DNA of 64,000 nucleotides from Prochilodus magdalenae (Eukaryota; Chordata; Actinopteri; Characiformes; Prochilodontidae): the NCBI GenBank assembly GCA_024036415.1, contig JAMWET010000041.1, forward strand, positions 37,501 through 101,500, in the 5' to 3' direction. How positions within the stretch are numbered: position 1 is the first letter of the stretch; every line of letters begins with the position of its first letter. Positions 62,475 to 64,000 of this stretch are shown piece by piece. The translations under genes were made by a program, and so were the position numbers. Under the pieces are notes generated by a model that was not told the origin of the DNA, ran no database searches, and worked only from the letters and a program-made list of their open reading frames with translations.

Positions 62475-62772
62475 TGTCGCTCCACCTCTACCATCACAAA
62501 ATCTGCAGGAACTGTGTAAGAATATTCAAGCTGCATGGGATCACCCCATCAGAGAACACCATTAGGAACCTGTACAACTCCATGCTGAGACATCTGGCAT
62601 GTGGCGTTAGCAAACATGGTGGCCCGACGCCATACTGAGAGACTCTATTTCTGTATGTGTGGCTCAATAAATATTTCCCACATCAGTCTAAATCTTTTAT
62701 CGTTTATTTTTCCTGGTAACCTTTATCTTCCTTTCCAACAGCATTGCCGTCCGACACTTCCTTCTGGGCAGT
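62475..62772 (+). mobile_element. Tc1-like family A, 3' fragment
   Basis: Starts within CTCCACCTCTACCATCAC and ends CACTTCCTTCTGGGCAG. Includes GTGTGGCTCAATAAATATTT. Confidence 0.8.
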
Positions 62773-62893
62773 GGGCCCAATGGCCTGGTCAGTAATCCAT
62801 CATTTACTGAGTAAGGAGTCTTTGCAGAAGGATGGACATTGACGTGAACGTTTCTTAACTGTTTGGGCTTTTTGCCAGTAACCCTAACCCTTA

Positions 62894-63481
62894 CCCTACA
62901 TTCACACTAGCAGGCAACAGAGCAACAGGCGTCAGTGACCAGTCATTTCCTATGGGAGTACAGGATTTGTTGTTGTGATGTAGCGACAAAGGGCAAGCGA
63001 CGGGGGGACAGAGCAACAACCGACAAATCTAATTGAGATTCCTTAACTCTATGCAAATGTATTCAGAGTTGGTAAAGCCATATTGTAAATTACTGGCTCC
63101 AACAAACACTTGTTCCTACTGGCATTTTGCCCCTATTCTCAAAAATGTGGGAATAAACATGGAAGAGAAACCCATAACTCTTCTTTCCCCATTTTATATG
63201 ATCGTAGCCGATACTGTGCCTCTGTGGAGTTATGTTGCGTGACATCTAGCTGGGTTAACCATCATGCTAACCTGCCAATAATGCTAGCCATAAATGTGAG
63301 CAGTCAGGTTTCCATGCAAATTTGATTGCCAGTAATAACAACAGGTGCTTTACAAACTTGCTAGCTTTCCTGGACCTTGTACAGGTCCGAACGCGACAAT
63401 GTGAGAGCCCTCAAACACACCCACATGAGACAAACTTGGGACGATGTAGGAGACTTGTCACCTGCTAGTGTGAACGTAGGG
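62894..63481. mobile_element. MITE with CCCTACRTTCACACTAGCAG ends
   Basis: 588 bp. The first 20 bases pair with the inverse of the last 20 (one mismatch); outer bases TTA/TAA are symmetrical, so the target duplication may be TA. A frame at 63033-63325 has no known domain. Superfamily undetermined. Confidence 0.75.
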
Positions 63482-63577
63482 TAACAGTGACTGGATGGTT
63501 TGAAAATTTCTCATTATTATGACCAGGCAGTTAAACACACTCGCTTACTCTCACCTGCCCTGAATTGACAAGAAATA

Positions 63578-64000
63578 CAGGGGTTGGACAATGAAACTGA
63601 AACACCTGGTTTTAGACCACAATCATTTATTAGTATGGTGTAGGGCCTCCTTTTGCGGCCAATGCAGCGTCAGTTGGTCTTGGGAAAGACATATACAAGT
63701 CCTGCACAGTGGTCAGAGGGATTTTAAGCCATTCTTCTTGCAGGATAGTTGCCAGGTCACTACGTGATGCTGGTGGAGGTTCGTCCTTCTTGGTGATATG
63801 CTGACATTACCCTGGATATCGTGGCTTTTGATACATCACAAAGACTTGCTGTCTTGGTCACAGATGCGCCAGCAAGACGTGCACCAACAGTTTGTCCTCT
63901 TTTGAACTCTGGTATGTCACCCATAATGCTGTGTGCATTGCAGTATTTTGAGCAGAACTGTGCTCTTACCTGCTAACTGAACCTTCACACTCTGCTCTTA
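63578..64000. mobile_element. Tc1-like family D element, cut by window end
   Basis: Starts CAGGGGTTGGACAATGAAAC after TA and is the unbroken version of the piece at 5872-5985 plus 7506-7599. It continues past the window end. Confidence 0.85.

Noticed and set aside
38000..64000. anxa13, the next gene expected from human order
   Set aside because: No annexin repeat (GTDE-type) exons were found; the gene is probably beyond the window or moved.

Overview
This window is vertebrate nuclear DNA, most likely from a teleost fish and plausibly an otophysan (characin/catfish/knifefish type). The evidence is spliced genes with GT-AG introns, tRNA-derived SINEs of fish type, many Tc1/mariner remnants with TA target duplications, and long AT microsatellites. 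There are no bacterial operons, CRISPR arrays or phage genes. Species and family-level repeat names are inferred from memory; no search was run.

Only two genes look intact, both on the minus strand. fbxo32 (atrogin-1/MAFbx, a muscle ubiquitin-ligase F-box protein) spans 14458-22194. Its nine coding exons can be placed to the base and sum to 355 codons plus a stop. Its upstream flank holds a TATA box, ETS site, GC box, E-box and a perfect FOXO element. klhl38 (a BTB-BACK-Kelch protein) spans 35725-37703 in three coding exons and 590 codons. The two genes are also neighbours in human, so this is a conserved block linked to muscle and proteolysis.

Layout: 1-14.4 kb is gene-poor and holds a long perfect-type hairpin, a SINE, and a Tc1 element inserted inside another Tc1-like element. 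14.4-22.4 kb is fbxo32 and its promoter. 22.4-35.7 kb is intergenic, with a TTAA-flanked element carrying a nested Tc1, a SINE with a clear target-site duplication, and AT-rich tandem duplications. 35.7-37.7 kb is klhl38. 37.7-64 kb is a repeat graveyard: copies of one dead Tc1 family, a duplicated MITE cluster, a frameshifted THAP-domain pseudogene, a 48-bp higher-order satellite, a ~1.1 kb CTN triplet array, a solo LTR nested in a Tc1 copy, and a ~1.5 kb minisatellite grown inside a Tc1 remnant.

I found no convincing undescribed multi-gene system. The most interesting signals are structural: the minisatellite inside a transposase remnant, the triplet array whose variation is concentrated at one position of three, the 79-bp-arm hairpin, and the compact FOXO-type promoter of fbxo32.
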